Assembly (NCBI GenBank): GCA_944363655.1
Contig: CALVUU010000045.1
Span: 1-29,740 of the forward strand
Direction: 5' to 3'
From: an uncultured Bacilli bacterium
GTDB lineage: Bacteria; Bacillota_I; Bacilli_A; RF39; UBA660
Length of the DNA stretch: 29,740 bases
Positions within the stretch are counted from its first letter, which is position 1; the number at the start of each line of letters is the position of its first letter. The notes beneath the pieces were generated by a model. It ran no database searches. It was not told the origin of the DNA and saw only the letters and a list, made by a program, of their open reading frames with translations. Made by a program: the position numbers and the translations under genes. Below, piece by piece: positions 7,057 through 14,922 of the stretch.

Positions 7057-7105
7057 AGTTATCGACCACTTTTAATAAATTTATCTCTAAAAGTGGTCGA
7101 TAACT
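7057..7105 (-). terminator. Perfect 18-bp inverted repeat, probable terminator of the minus-strand operon
   Basis: AGTTATCGACCACTTTTA (7057-7074) and its exact complement (7088-7105) flank a 13-base loop. On the minus strand the stem is followed by TGTTTTTAG, so it can terminate the transcript of the MBL-fold gene ending at 7139. The T run is imperfect and the stem is richer in G/C than its surroundings, so another function or a small mobile repeat is possible. Confidence 0.55.
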
Positions 7106-7138
7106 AATTTAAATTTTAAAAAAGGAGCCTAAATCTCT

Positions 7139-7636
7139 TTAATAATAATTTTTAAAATTAATCTTTTCATGACCTAGAGTAGTTACTTCTCCATGCCCAG
7201 GATAAATAACTATATCGTTTGGATACTTGCTAATTATATCTAAACTTTTTTTCATTTCCTTATCATTCCCCGTCGGCAAATCGGTTCTACCAATAGTATT
7301 TAAAAATATAAAATCTCCAACAAACATAACAAGATCATTGAAAAAATAATAACATACTGAATCACTTGTATGACCAGGTGTAGGAATTATTTCATAATTA
7401 AACCCTTCAATTTCTCTACTTTCTTTTATTTTGAAATAATCTTCTATTTCTTTAAGTGCTCCGACATGATCAAAATGATGATGTGTTATTAATACTCCTA
7501 CAACGTTTTTATCTTTACACGCAGCAATTATTTTTTTTGCTTCATCTCCTGGATCAATAATTATTGTCTTGTTATTTTTAGTAACAATATAACAATTTTC
7601 CTTTAAAGATCCAACGATTACTCTTTCTATTATCAT
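7139..7636 (-). CDS. MBL-fold hydrolase (glyoxalase II-like)
   Basis: A 165-residue metallo-beta-lactamase-fold hydrolase of the YcbL/glyoxalase II-like group, probably acting on a thioester or similar substrate. The metal site is complete: THHHFDH (about 51-57), the His of PTPGHTSDS, the Asp of FVGDFIF and the His of YPGHG. SLKENCYIV near the N-terminus and GRTDLPTG are family hallmarks. I chose ATG 7634-7636 over an upstream TTG because GGAG lies 5-6 bases before it. It overlaps the stop of the preceding gene by 4 bases and so closes this operon. The natural substrate cannot be read from sequence. Confidence 0.88.
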   Translation of the reverse strand: MIIERVIVGSLKENCYIVTKNNKTIIIDPGDEAKKIIAACKDKNVVGVLITHHHFDHVGALKEIEDYFKIKESREIEGFNYEIIPTPGHTSDSVCYYFFNDLVMFVGDFIFLNTIGRTDLPTGNDKEMKKSLDIISKYPNDIVIYPGHGEVTTLGHEKINFKNYY

Positions 7637-9465
7637 GATACTCCACAAGTATAATATTCCTCTGTAAATCTCGATGAATCATAAACTTCAATATCCGTTT
7701 CCTCTATATTTTCGCCAAAAGAAACAAATTTATTTAAAATCATATATCGTCCATTAGTAATTGATACCCTAAATCCTTGATCAACACCTTCAAATTTACC
7801 TAAAAACTCACTTTCATTATCCAACTCATCAATAGTAATACATTTATTTGGTGTAATAGTATATCCAGCTGTACTAACATATATTTGGGCATTTAAATAA
7901 AATTGTTGCAACTGCGTATCACTAGCAGTATTAGGAAAAATACCTTCAAATATATTCATTAAATTATTTGAAATTTCACTTTCTTCAGTAGCAGTTAATG
8001 TATTCATATCTTTAGCATTAAGAAAATCTTTTTCTTCTACTAAATTACTACCATTTTGACTATTTAAAGTAAAATCTATACTTATATCTTCCCCATTAGA
8101 ACTAAGTACAAAACTACCGCTAGTTTTACTTGCATTATCATCTATTTTTTCCACCATCATATCTATTTTCATATCTACTGAAGCACCATTACTTGTAATT
8201 TTCATAACTAGTTTTTTTACATTATTACTTTCATTAGTAATTTTTAAACTAAATACATTACTATCAAATGTAAAATTTGCTTCCATTGTATAATCTTTCG
8301 TATTAAATGTAATATCAAAAAATCCACTAGTTACTTGATTACTAATTAAATTTATATTATCACCATCAACAGTTACTTTTAATACTACTTCATCATTAAT
8401 TTTTAAATCATACTTATCTTTCGCTGTTTCTACTAAACTAATAACTAAATTATCAATAGTAAAAGTAAAACTTTTTATATCATCACTAAAAATACTAACA
8501 CTTATAACAAATTCCATATTACTTAAACTATCTGCTGATACAGTAGTATTAGTTACCCCAAATACTTCTAAAAAATCTTTCATATTTTTATCTTGTTCTA
8601 TTAACTCATTTATTTTATTGGCAAATGCTTCTTTATTATTATCATTTATTTCATATCTATAATTAGCATTAAAACCATTAATAGAACTTGACATTTCTGA
8701 TTCTTTTAAAGCTAAACTTAAATACTTAACAAAATTTACAATAGAGTTTTTATAATTTTCTAAATTCATTTCTTCAATATTAATATTAGTAAATGGACTT
8801 TCTTCTAAATCCATGTATAAAGGAGTACTATATAAATCTTTAGAATCTAAATACATTCTATTATTATTTATATACAAATTTGCATTATAATTGCTTTCAT
8901 TATTTGCTAAACCCAAATTAATATCTATTATTTCTTTAGTTAAAGAAGTACCAACTTCCAAATTTACATTTAAATTATTTAACATAGCCAAGTCTTCAGC
9001 ACTTGAATTAATACTTAATTCTCCATTCATTAACGTATCATTATTGGTATTATAATTACTTGTCATAAATATTTCATCTACAAAACTTGTTATTTCATTA
9101 ACTTTATCATCAATATATTTTTCTGCCGTAAAATAAGTTTTAATATAAGCAAAAAATACTATAATAGCAAGAATAACTACTCCTAGAACAATACCAATAA
9201 TTATAAATAATTTTTTATGATTTTTAGTATTATTCAAATTATTTTTTGGTGGCAATGTTTCCTCACCACTTAAATTATTTAAATTTTCATTATTAGTTAC
9301 ACCAATAACTTCACTATTTATTACTGATTCAACTTTAGCATTTTCTACTGCTAAAGCATTTCCGTTGTTATTATTATTTAATTTATTTAATGTATTCTCA
9401 CCTCCAGTATTCAAATTATCTGTTGGTATACTATTACCAACATTTTGATTATCTTCATTTTTCAT
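7633..9465 (-). CDS. Large single-pass membrane protein, extracellular domain of unknown function
   Basis: 610 residues I cannot assign to a family. Residues 1-82 are a cytoplasmic, Asn-rich, low-complexity tail (NKLNNNNNGN). HKK then leads into one membrane helix, LFIIIGIVLGVVILAIIVFF (about 85-105), in N-in/C-out orientation. The remaining about 500 residues are Asn/Ser/Asp-rich with alternating hydrophobic patterns (IDINLGLANNESNYNANLYI, FDITFNTKDYTMEANFTFD), suggesting beta-structure outside the cell. It has only two cysteines, both near the C-terminus (NKCITID and YYTCGVS), possibly a disulfide. It is encoded after ftsE-ftsX-M23 hydrolase with its own promoter (9501-9529). A link to envelope assembly or division is suggested only by location. 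Confidence 0.7.
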   Translation of the reverse strand: MKNEDNQNVGNSIPTDNLNTGGENTLNKLNNNNNGNALAVENAKVESVINSEVIGVTNNENLNNLSGEETLPPKNNLNNTKNHKKLFIIIGIVLGVVILAIIVFFAYIKTYFTAEKYIDDKVNEITSFVDEIFMTSNYNTNNDTLMNGELSINSSAEDLAMLNNLNVNLEVGTSLTKEIIDINLGLANNESNYNANLYINNNRMYLDSKDLYSTPLYMDLEESPFTNINIEEMNLENYKNSIVNFVKYLSLALKESEMSSSINGFNANYRYEINDNNKEAFANKINELIEQDKNMKDFLEVFGVTNTTVSADSLSNMEFVISVSIFSDDIKSFTFTIDNLVISLVETAKDKYDLKINDEVVLKVTVDGDNINLISNQVTSGFFDITFNTKDYTMEANFTFDSNVFSLKITNESNNVKKLVMKITSNGASVDMKIDMMVEKIDDNASKTSGSFVLSSNGEDISIDFTLNSQNGSNLVEEKDFLNAKDMNTLTATEESEISNNLMNIFEGIFPNTASDTQLQQFYLNAQIYVSTAGYTITPNKCITIDELDNESEFLGKFEGVDQGFRVSITNGRYMILNKFVSFGENIEETDIEVYDSSRFTEEYYTCGVS

Positions 9466-9500
9466 AATAAACCAATACCTTTCCTATTAATTATATTAAA

Positions 9501-9529
9501 ATTATAACATTAATTTCGTTATTTTTAAA
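9501..9529 (-). promoter_or_regulatory. Extended -10 promoter for the 7633-9465 gene
   Basis: On the minus strand TATAAT (9501-9506) is preceded by TGT (extended -10) and, 17 bases upstream, by TTTAAA (9524-9529; 4/6). It starts a few bases behind the terminator of the M23 hydrolase gene. AGGAAAGG lies about 12 bases before the ATG. Confidence 0.65.
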
Positions 9530-9531
9530 AC

Positions 9532-9563
9532 AAAAAAAATTAGAGAATTTAATTTCCCTAATT
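9532..9563 (-). terminator. Terminator after the M23 hydrolase gene
   Basis: AATTAGAGAA (9538-9547) and TTCCCTAATT (9554-9563) pair over 10 bp with one wobble and a 6-base loop. Eight T follow on the minus strand (9532-9539). It directly abuts the stop codon at 9564-9566. Confidence 0.8.
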
Positions 9564-10817
9564 TTAATTAAACCATTGTGTCCTTGAATAAAACCATACT
9601 CCTTTATTAGGATATCCTGGAGGCTCAATGCTATGAGCATCACTTGATGATACACTTAAGTTAACTCCTTCACTTAATTGAAAATGCAAGTGTGTTCCAG
9701 TTGTACATGGTTTTTTATAACTAGGTCCCTTATCCCATTTCCAAGTTTTAGGTCCACCCCCAACAGTAGCTATAACTGTATTTGGAGTTACTTTATCTCC
9801 AACAGAGACATAAATATCTAAAACATGAACATACATTGCCGTATAAGTCTTGCCCAAAATATTATATTCAATATAAATGATATTACCACCACAAGATATT
9901 TTTCCAGTTGCTTCCCAATCAGCCTTAGAATTTCTAATGGCTCTTACAACCCCTGTACCAATAGAATAAATTGGAGTACCTTCACTAATACCCGCTAAAT
10001 CGATACCATCATGCCAAGTTCCACCATTAAAAGATCGCCAGCCATAGGCACTACTTACATATGCTTTAGTTAAAGGCTTAAGCCAAGTTGAATTATAACC
10101 AATTCCTCCTTCACAAACAGATAAAATATCATCATCTTTACAACCAATATCTTCATAATATTTAATTTGATCTTCTGCATAACCAATTTTATCATCGATA
10201 CTTTCTGTTGCATCTTGAATACCATCAAGATTTCCTTCTAATTCTTGTATTTTTTCTTCATGGTCAGCTATCTTTTCTTCTAAATCTTTTTGTTTTTCTA
10301 TTAATTCTACTTGTAATGCTTCATTTGCTTCAATTAAATCTTCTAACTCTATTAATTGTTCTTGATTATAATTAGATAATTGTTCAATAGCATCAGATCG
10401 CATTATAAGTTCAGTCATACTACTTGAATCAGTAATAAACTCCATATAAGCATTATTTCCATTCATTATTTGATAAAAAGCCATTAAATCTTGTGTTTGT
10501 TTATCTAATTCTGCAATTCTTTCATTATAATCTTCTATTTGTGCTTTAGCAATTTCTACTTCATTTTTAGCATTCGCTATTTCTCTATTCGCTACAATAA
10601 TTGCTTGTTGTTTTTCGGCTATTTCACTTTCCGTCATTGCTTCTTGATGTTCACTTTCAGCTTTCTCACGCCTTAACGCCGCTAATTCGTTTTTTAAATC
10701 TCGTAAAGTTTCACCATCACTAGCCTTAGCACTCATCGGTTCTAATATATAAATACTAAGTATTAAAAATACAAAAATATATCTAATAAAATAACTACAT
10801 AATTTTTTTATATTCAA
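9564..10817 (-). CDS. Secreted coiled-coil M23 peptidoglycan hydrolase (PcsB/CwlO/EnvC type, FtsEX partner)
   Basis: A cell-wall endopeptidase probably switched on by FtsEX during division or elongation. Order of parts: signal peptide (about 1-33, hydrophobic YIFVFLILSIYIL, then SAKAS); a long coiled coil (about 35-230, for example LRDLKNELAALRREKAESEH, VELIEKQKDLEEKI); and a LytM/M23 zinc peptidase domain (about 265-400). Zinc ligands are visible in WHDGIDLAG (HxxxD) and GTHLHFQLS (HxH). Four cysteines lie in or beside the peptidase domain. The annotated furthest start is GTG 10826, but AAGGAA abuts it with no spacing. TTG 10815-10817 has a 9-base spacing and is preferred. It follows ftsX by about 10 bases; coiled coil plus M23 after ftsEX is the known PcsB/CwlO arrangement. 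Confidence 0.88.
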   Translation of the reverse strand: MNIKKLCSYFIRYIFVFLILSIYILEPMSAKASDGETLRDLKNELAALRREKAESEHQEAMTESEIAEKQQAIIVANREIANAKNEVEIAKAQIEDYNERIAELDKQTQDLMAFYQIMNGNNAYMEFITDSSSMTELIMRSDAIEQLSNYNQEQLIELEDLIEANEALQVELIEKQKDLEEKIADHEEKIQELEGNLDGIQDATESIDDKIGYAEDQIKYYEDIGCKDDDILSVCEGGIGYNSTWLKPLTKAYVSSAYGWRSFNGGTWHDGIDLAGISEGTPIYSIGTGVVRAIRNSKADWEATGKISCGGNIIYIEYNILGKTYTAMYVHVLDIYVSVGDKVTPNTVIATVGGGPKTWKWDKGPSYKKPCTTGTHLHFQLSEGVNLSVSSSDAHSIEPPGYPNKGVWFYSRTQWFN

Positions 10818-10835
10818 TATTTTCACTTCCTTAAA

Positions 10836-11729
10836 TTAAATTTTTAAATACTTACCAACAGCCTTAACACTACCAAGCATACCAACTAATGCCCCTAAAG
10901 CAACTAAAACTAATGATACAAAAAATACAAAATTATATGGTTCAATAAGTACTATCATATTTGAAAATACATGACCGTTTAAAGCTCCATACATAATTAC
11001 ATAACCATAAATAGTTATACATATAGGTATAATTGAACCAATAATACCTATGATTAATCCTTCAAATATAAATGGTAATTTAATAGCAATATTACTTGCT
11101 CCAACTAAACGCATAATTTCAATAGCACTTCTTCTACTAAATATTGTAAGTTTAATTGTATTACTTATTAAAAATGCTGTAACTAATATAAGAGCAATAA
11201 CAATAACCACAACTATTTTTTCAACAACATCAAAAGCCGATATTATATTATCTACCATACCTTCTCCATATTTTACTGTATCAACACCACTAATTGATGT
11301 AATGTATTCTGCTGTATCTGATAAATGTCTAACATCTCCAACCCTAACTATAAATGAATCCATTAAAGGATTTTCATCTAAATAATTAAGAACTGTTTCA
11401 AAAGTATCGTCGTACTCACTCATTTCTTCTTTCCATTCCGTCTTACTTTTAAACGTTACTTCTACTACATTTTCTTGACTATCTATATCAGCTCTAATAT
11501 TATTTATCTGTTCTTCTGTTACTTCTCCATCCAAATAAACAACAATACTAAGTTCATCTTCTATCGATTTAGTGGCATTTTCAATATTAGCAGCAGCTAT
11601 CAAGGCAACTGAAACTAGTATTAAGGTAATTGTTGTACACATTATCGATGCAAAACTCAAACTAAAATTTCTAAGAACACTTTTAAAAGCATCCCGAATA
11701 CTTCTTCCAAAAATTCTAACTGCCCTCAT
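10836..11729 (-). CDS. ftsX: Cell division ABC-like membrane protein FtsX
   Basis: FtsX, the membrane half of the FtsEX complex that passes ATP hydrolysis through the membrane to a peptidoglycan hydrolase. The 297 residues start MRAVRIFGRSIRDAFKSVLR, a typical cytoplasmic N-terminus. One helix (SFASIMCTTITLILVSVALI) precedes the extracellular domain (about 50-165: ELSIVVYLDGEVTEEQI, ENPLMDSFIVRV, VKYGEGMVDNI). Three more helices follow with the conserved cytoplasmic FSRRSAIEIMRLVGASNIAIKLPFIFEG. I chose ATG 11727-11729 by homology, although AAAGGA is about 13 bases away; earlier GTG/ATG codons lie deep inside ftsE. It overlaps ftsE by 14 bases and is followed by its likely partner hydrolase. 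Confidence 0.94.
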   Translation of the reverse strand: MRAVRIFGRSIRDAFKSVLRNFSLSFASIMCTTITLILVSVALIAAANIENATKSIEDELSIVVYLDGEVTEEQINNIRADIDSQENVVEVTFKSKTEWKEEMSEYDDTFETVLNYLDENPLMDSFIVRVGDVRHLSDTAEYITSISGVDTVKYGEGMVDNIISAFDVVEKIVVVIVIALILVTAFLISNTIKLTIFSRRSAIEIMRLVGASNIAIKLPFIFEGLIIGIIGSIIPICITIYGYVIMYGALNGHVFSNMIVLIEPYNFVFFVSLVLVALGALVGMLGSVKAVGKYLKI

Positions 11730-12417
11730 GAGTCTTATAACTTCCTTTCGCATAATCACCAGCTAAAACACCATGTTCAATTAATAAAACTCTTTTTTTC
11801 ATTCTATTAACAATATCCCTATCATGTGTAGCCATGATTATCGTTGTCCCTAAATCTTTATTAATTCCTTCGATTACTTTCATAATTTCCCGACTTGTAT
11901 CAGGATCCAAATTTCCAGTTGGTTCATCACAAATAAGAAGTTTAGGCCTATTTACTATTGCTCTAGCTATACAAACTCTTTGTTGTTCTCCTCCGGATAA
12001 CTCTCCTGGAAATGATCTTACTTTATCCTTTAAACCAACTCTTTCTAAAGCACTCATTACTTTCGGCCGAATTTCTTTATCTTTTAAACCTACACATTCA
12101 AGAGCAAAAGCTACATTTTCATATACTGTCATTTTAGGTAATAATTTAAAATCTTGAAATACAATTCCAATCTTTCTTCTTAATTTATAAACTCTCCCAT
12201 TTCTAATTTTACCCACATTAAGACCACCGACCATAACAGTACCACTCGTCGGTTTTTCTTCTCTATATAATGTTTTTATAAATGTCGATTTCCCACTAGC
12301 AGTCAAACCAATTACGAAAACAAATTCACCTTTTTCAATCGATACGGAGACATCTGCTAATGCTGTTACGCCATTTTTATAAACTTTATTAACATTTTTC
12401 AATTCAATAAACTTCAT
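11716..12417 (-). CDS. ftsE: Cell division ATP-binding protein FtsE
   Basis: The ATPase of FtsEX. In its 233 residues the Walker A is GLTASGKST (fits GxxxxGKS/T, although FtsE usually has another Gly where Ala stands). The Q-loop is VFQDFKLLPKMTVYENVAFA, the signature LSGGEQQRVCIARA, Walker B LLICDEPTGNLDP and the H-loop MATHD, so it should be catalytically competent. ATG 12415-12417 is preceded by GGAGGA at the right distance; the ATG four codons upstream overlaps that ribosome site and is rejected. It starts the ftsE-ftsX-hydrolase operon under the promoter at 12435-12443. The contrast with the dead ATPases at 1515-2536 is useful. Confidence 0.95.
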   Translation of the reverse strand: MKFIELKNVNKVYKNGVTALADVSVSIEKGEFVFVIGLTASGKSTFIKTLYREEKPTSGTVMVGGLNVGKIRNGRVYKLRRKIGIVFQDFKLLPKMTVYENVAFALECVGLKDKEIRPKVMSALERVGLKDKVRSFPGELSGGEQQRVCIARAIVNRPKLLICDEPTGNLDPDTSREIMKVIEGINKDLGTTIIMATHDRDIVNRMKKRVLLIEHGVLAGDYAKGSYKTHEGS

Positions 12418-12434
12418 ATGGTCCTCCATAATAA

Positions 12435-12443
12435 ATTATATCA
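12435..12443 (-). promoter_or_regulatory. Extended -10 promoter for ftsE
   Basis: TGATATAAT on the minus strand is a perfect TATAAT (12435-12440) with the extended TGn. The -35 region (TTTATT at 17 bases) is poor, which extended -10 promoters tolerate. Transcription would begin near 12428, giving a leader of only about 11 bases that is mostly the GGAGG ribosome site. Confidence 0.6.
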
Positions 12444-12445
12444 TC

Positions 12446-12506
12446 AAAAAAACGTAAAATAAATGGAAAAATTGTGAAATTATCACTACTTATCTTTTAT
12501 TTTACG
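12446..12506 (-). terminator. Terminator overlapping the end of the last FemABX gene
   Basis: CGTAAAATAAA (within the final codons of the gene ending at 12486) pairs perfectly over 11 bp with TTTATTTTACG 32 bases on. A small GTGA/TCAC inner stem sits in the loop. Seven T follow on the minus strand (12446-12452). It separates murJ-fem from ftsEX. Confidence 0.7.
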
Positions 12507-13721
12507 CAATTTACGATAACATTTTAACATTATTGGCAAAACTTTATACAATAATTTTTTATTTACTAAATCAAATTCTCCCATAAATTCGATGTATTGA
12601 TCACCAAATTTTCTTTTAAAATCATGAAGTTTTGCCAAATTCTTATAAGTTGTATGTGGATCTCCCGTAGTCCCAAACAAATCAAAAAATTCATAACCCT
12701 TATTATAGGCATCTTTAATTGCTTCATAATAACTTCTTGTAACAGCAAATGTAATATTTGCTAGATTATCACTACCAATAAATAAACTCCATGCCCTATT
12801 TTTAGTATATGTACAAATAAGTGAACAAACTACACACTCATCTTTATCAATTTTTTCAAATACTTCTAAATCTTTTTCTAATCTTGTTAATCTATTTTTC
12901 AAATCCTCTACTCTTTTCTTGGCTGTTTCTAATTCATTCTTAACACTTTTTATTTCTTCATTTATATTATTTATAATTTCTTTAGGTTTAATAGAAACAT
13001 TAAAGTACTTAACAGCTCCCTCTTTTTTTAATTCTTCCGTAAATATTTTGTAATACTTTAATGTATGAGGATCAAAACTATCCTTAACACTATTACTTTG
13101 AACTAATCTATAAAAATCTTCTATTTTCTCTTCATTATCAACAATTAAATTATAAGTATAACTTCTTTTAACAGATTTAATAAATGATTTAGACATAGTA
13201 TTTTCTATTTCTTGCCAATTTCTTTTTAAATTAATTCTAAAAGTATATCTTGGTTGATTACCTTCATAAAGTTTATAAAAACCCGTATGACGATAACCTA
13301 GACTTAACATATAATTATAAAGTTCATAATTATTATTTCCATTTGAAATAGGTAAAGCATCACTATCAATGTCTTGATAAGAAATATCCGGATCAAACTT
13401 AATATATATTATCTTTTTTTCTTTCATATAACTCTTAAGATAATTTGTAAATTTTTTTATCAATTCCTTATTACTATAATCTATTATAAACCCTCTAGGA
13501 GCATAACCATAACTATATCCAAGTGGTGTTTTTCTAAGTAATATTAAAGCTGTTGCTACTAAATTACCATTATCATCTTCCATTCCAACGTAATTAGGAA
13601 CTTGTCCCTTAGCTCGTCTGCAAAATTCTCCCCAAGCATAGCTTTGCAAGAAATGTGACTTTTCATGCCCACTTTCAAATGCAATATATTTATCTTGTTC
13701 TACATTTTCAATAAACTTCAT
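12486..13721 (-). CDS. FemABX/MurM-type peptidoglycan bridge aminoacyltransferase (copy 1)
   Basis: A 411-residue enzyme of the tRNA-dependent FemX/MurM family, which adds amino acids from aminoacyl-tRNA to the lipid II stem peptide at the inner membrane face. It has two GNAT-like halves (FLQSYAWGEFCRRAKGQVPNY... with GYAPRGFIIDY, and WSLFIGSDNLANITFAVTRS...EFFDLFGTTGDP). Between them lies an antiparallel coiled-coil arm (about 245-292, KSVKNELETAKKRVEDLKNR), characteristic of FemA/MurM. The end LAKLHDFKRKFGDQYIEFMGEFDLV is the family's conserved C-terminal motif. AGGTGAGG precedes the ATG. It is the last of three paralogs after murJ. The amino acid added cannot be predicted. Confidence 0.9.
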   Translation of the reverse strand: MKFIENVEQDKYIAFESGHEKSHFLQSYAWGEFCRRAKGQVPNYVGMEDDNGNLVATALILLRKTPLGYSYGYAPRGFIIDYSNKELIKKFTNYLKSYMKEKKIIYIKFDPDISYQDIDSDALPISNGNNNYELYNYMLSLGYRHTGFYKLYEGNQPRYTFRINLKRNWQEIENTMSKSFIKSVKRSYTYNLIVDNEEKIEDFYRLVQSNSVKDSFDPHTLKYYKIFTEELKKEGAVKYFNVSIKPKEIINNINEEIKSVKNELETAKKRVEDLKNRLTRLEKDLEVFEKIDKDECVVCSLICTYTKNRAWSLFIGSDNLANITFAVTRSYYEAIKDAYNKGYEFFDLFGTTGDPHTTYKNLAKLHDFKRKFGDQYIEFMGEFDLVNKKLLYKVLPIMLKCYRKLRKIKDK

Positions 13722-13725
13722 ATCC

Positions 13726-14922
13726 TCACCTAACTTTACTTTTTAATTTATAAATAAAACTAACTAATCCCTTAGTATAAATTGTATATTCTCCAATTAA
13801 TTCTTCAACATAGCCATTAAATCCTCTTTTAAAAAGATAGATTCCATAATCTTTATCACTCTTGTCTTGAAAATTCATTATACCAAAAAAATTATGTCTG
13901 CGATACCCCTTATTTATACCATATTTAATAACATCCCATTGAATTAAATATTGTCCTCCATAATCATTTAATTCATCATAACTACCACTAAATAGATAAA
14001 TTGTTTCTTCCCCATATAACATAAACATGGCTGCTGCTAAATCAACGTAGCCATTATTAACAGGTAAATCCTTAATTTTTAAAATTTTTTTATCAATATT
14101 ATTTATTTCAAAAATATAATTATCCTTTTTCTTATTACTTCCAACTATTTTATCAATTTTTTCTTCGTAATCATGACGTAATTTAATTAAATATTCTTTA
14201 TACTTTATAATATTTAATCTTGCTAATTTAAAAACTACTTGATTACCAAAGGCCTTATACATACTTTGATAATAAGGTAAAGTTTTATTAGTAAATCCCC
14301 TTCTTTTACATGTATCATCTGTAATAGCTTTAAATTTATCTAATTCATCATATTTTAAATCTATTACTTCTACTCCTATTCTTTCAGCTTTACTTATTAA
14401 ATTCCTTGTGGTTGCTTTAAACTCTCCAAAAATTTCTTGTTCACTTTTATTTAAATCTAAACAAAAATTAAATCTAACTTGAGTATCATATTTACATTTT
14501 TGATATCTCATATTTTTTAAAGCCTCAATTACTAAATAATTATTTTTACCATTTGAAACGATATTACCATCTATATCCCTTTCTACTTCAATAATATAAG
14601 GATCTATATTTAATTTAAATCCATTTTTACTTTTAATAAATTCTAATAACTTTTCTGTAAATATCTTAACTTTATTTATATCATTGTAATCTATTAAAAA
14701 ACCTTTTAAAGAATCAAATATTTTTTTAAACATAAAAGTTTTACTTTCTACTAGCATAGTTAAAGCAACACATTCAGTATTATCAAATAATCCCAAATAA
14801 TACACTTTTTTTCCCCGCAACTCTAAACTATCCCCCATATTACTTGTTTGAAAGAAATTCTTACAAGTAAACTTAGAAGCATACTGATTAAACTTTTCTT
14901 TATCTACTTCTCTTAACTCCAT
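13726..14922 (-). CDS. FemABX-type peptidoglycan bridge aminoacyltransferase (copy 2)
   Basis: A 398-residue member of the same family as its two neighbours. NFFQTSNMGDSLELRGKKVYYLG at the N-terminus corresponds to the FLQS..WGE block, and FLIDYNDINKVKIFTEKL to the RGFLIDY region. A basic helical arm (about 240-285, KLRHDYEEKIDKIVGSNKKK) takes the place of the coiled coil. YLFSGSYDELNDYGGQYLIQWDVIKYGINKGYRRHNFFG and YLFKRGFNGYVEELIGEYTI are the conserved C-terminal blocks. It is the most divergent of the three: the usual Y-x-RG-x-IID motif is weakened to DSLKGFLIDYND. Its start overlaps the stop of copy 3 by one base (TAATG), with GGAGG 7 bases upstream. Confidence 0.87.
   Translation of the reverse strand: MELREVDKEKFNQYASKFTCKNFFQTSNMGDSLELRGKKVYYLGLFDNTECVALTMLVESKTFMFKKIFDSLKGFLIDYNDINKVKIFTEKLLEFIKSKNGFKLNIDPYIIEVERDIDGNIVSNGKNNYLVIEALKNMRYQKCKYDTQVRFNFCLDLNKSEQEIFGEFKATTRNLISKAERIGVEVIDLKYDELDKFKAITDDTCKRRGFTNKTLPYYQSMYKAFGNQVVFKLARLNIIKYKEYLIKLRHDYEEKIDKIVGSNKKKDNYIFEINNIDKKILKIKDLPVNNGYVDLAAAMFMLYGEETIYLFSGSYDELNDYGGQYLIQWDVIKYGINKGYRRHNFFGIMNFQDKSDKDYGIYLFKRGFNGYVEELIGEYTIYTKGLVSFIYKLKSKVR

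Noticed and set aside
11050..11385. Plus-strand ORFs opposite ftsX and ftsE (also 11572-11766 and 11834-12157)
   Set aside because: Mirror images of well-conserved ftsX/ftsE coding sequence without independent features.
12566..12748. Small minus-strand ORFs in alternate frames (also at 20902-21105)
   Set aside because: Out-of-frame overlaps inside clearly coding FemABX and MYG1 genes.
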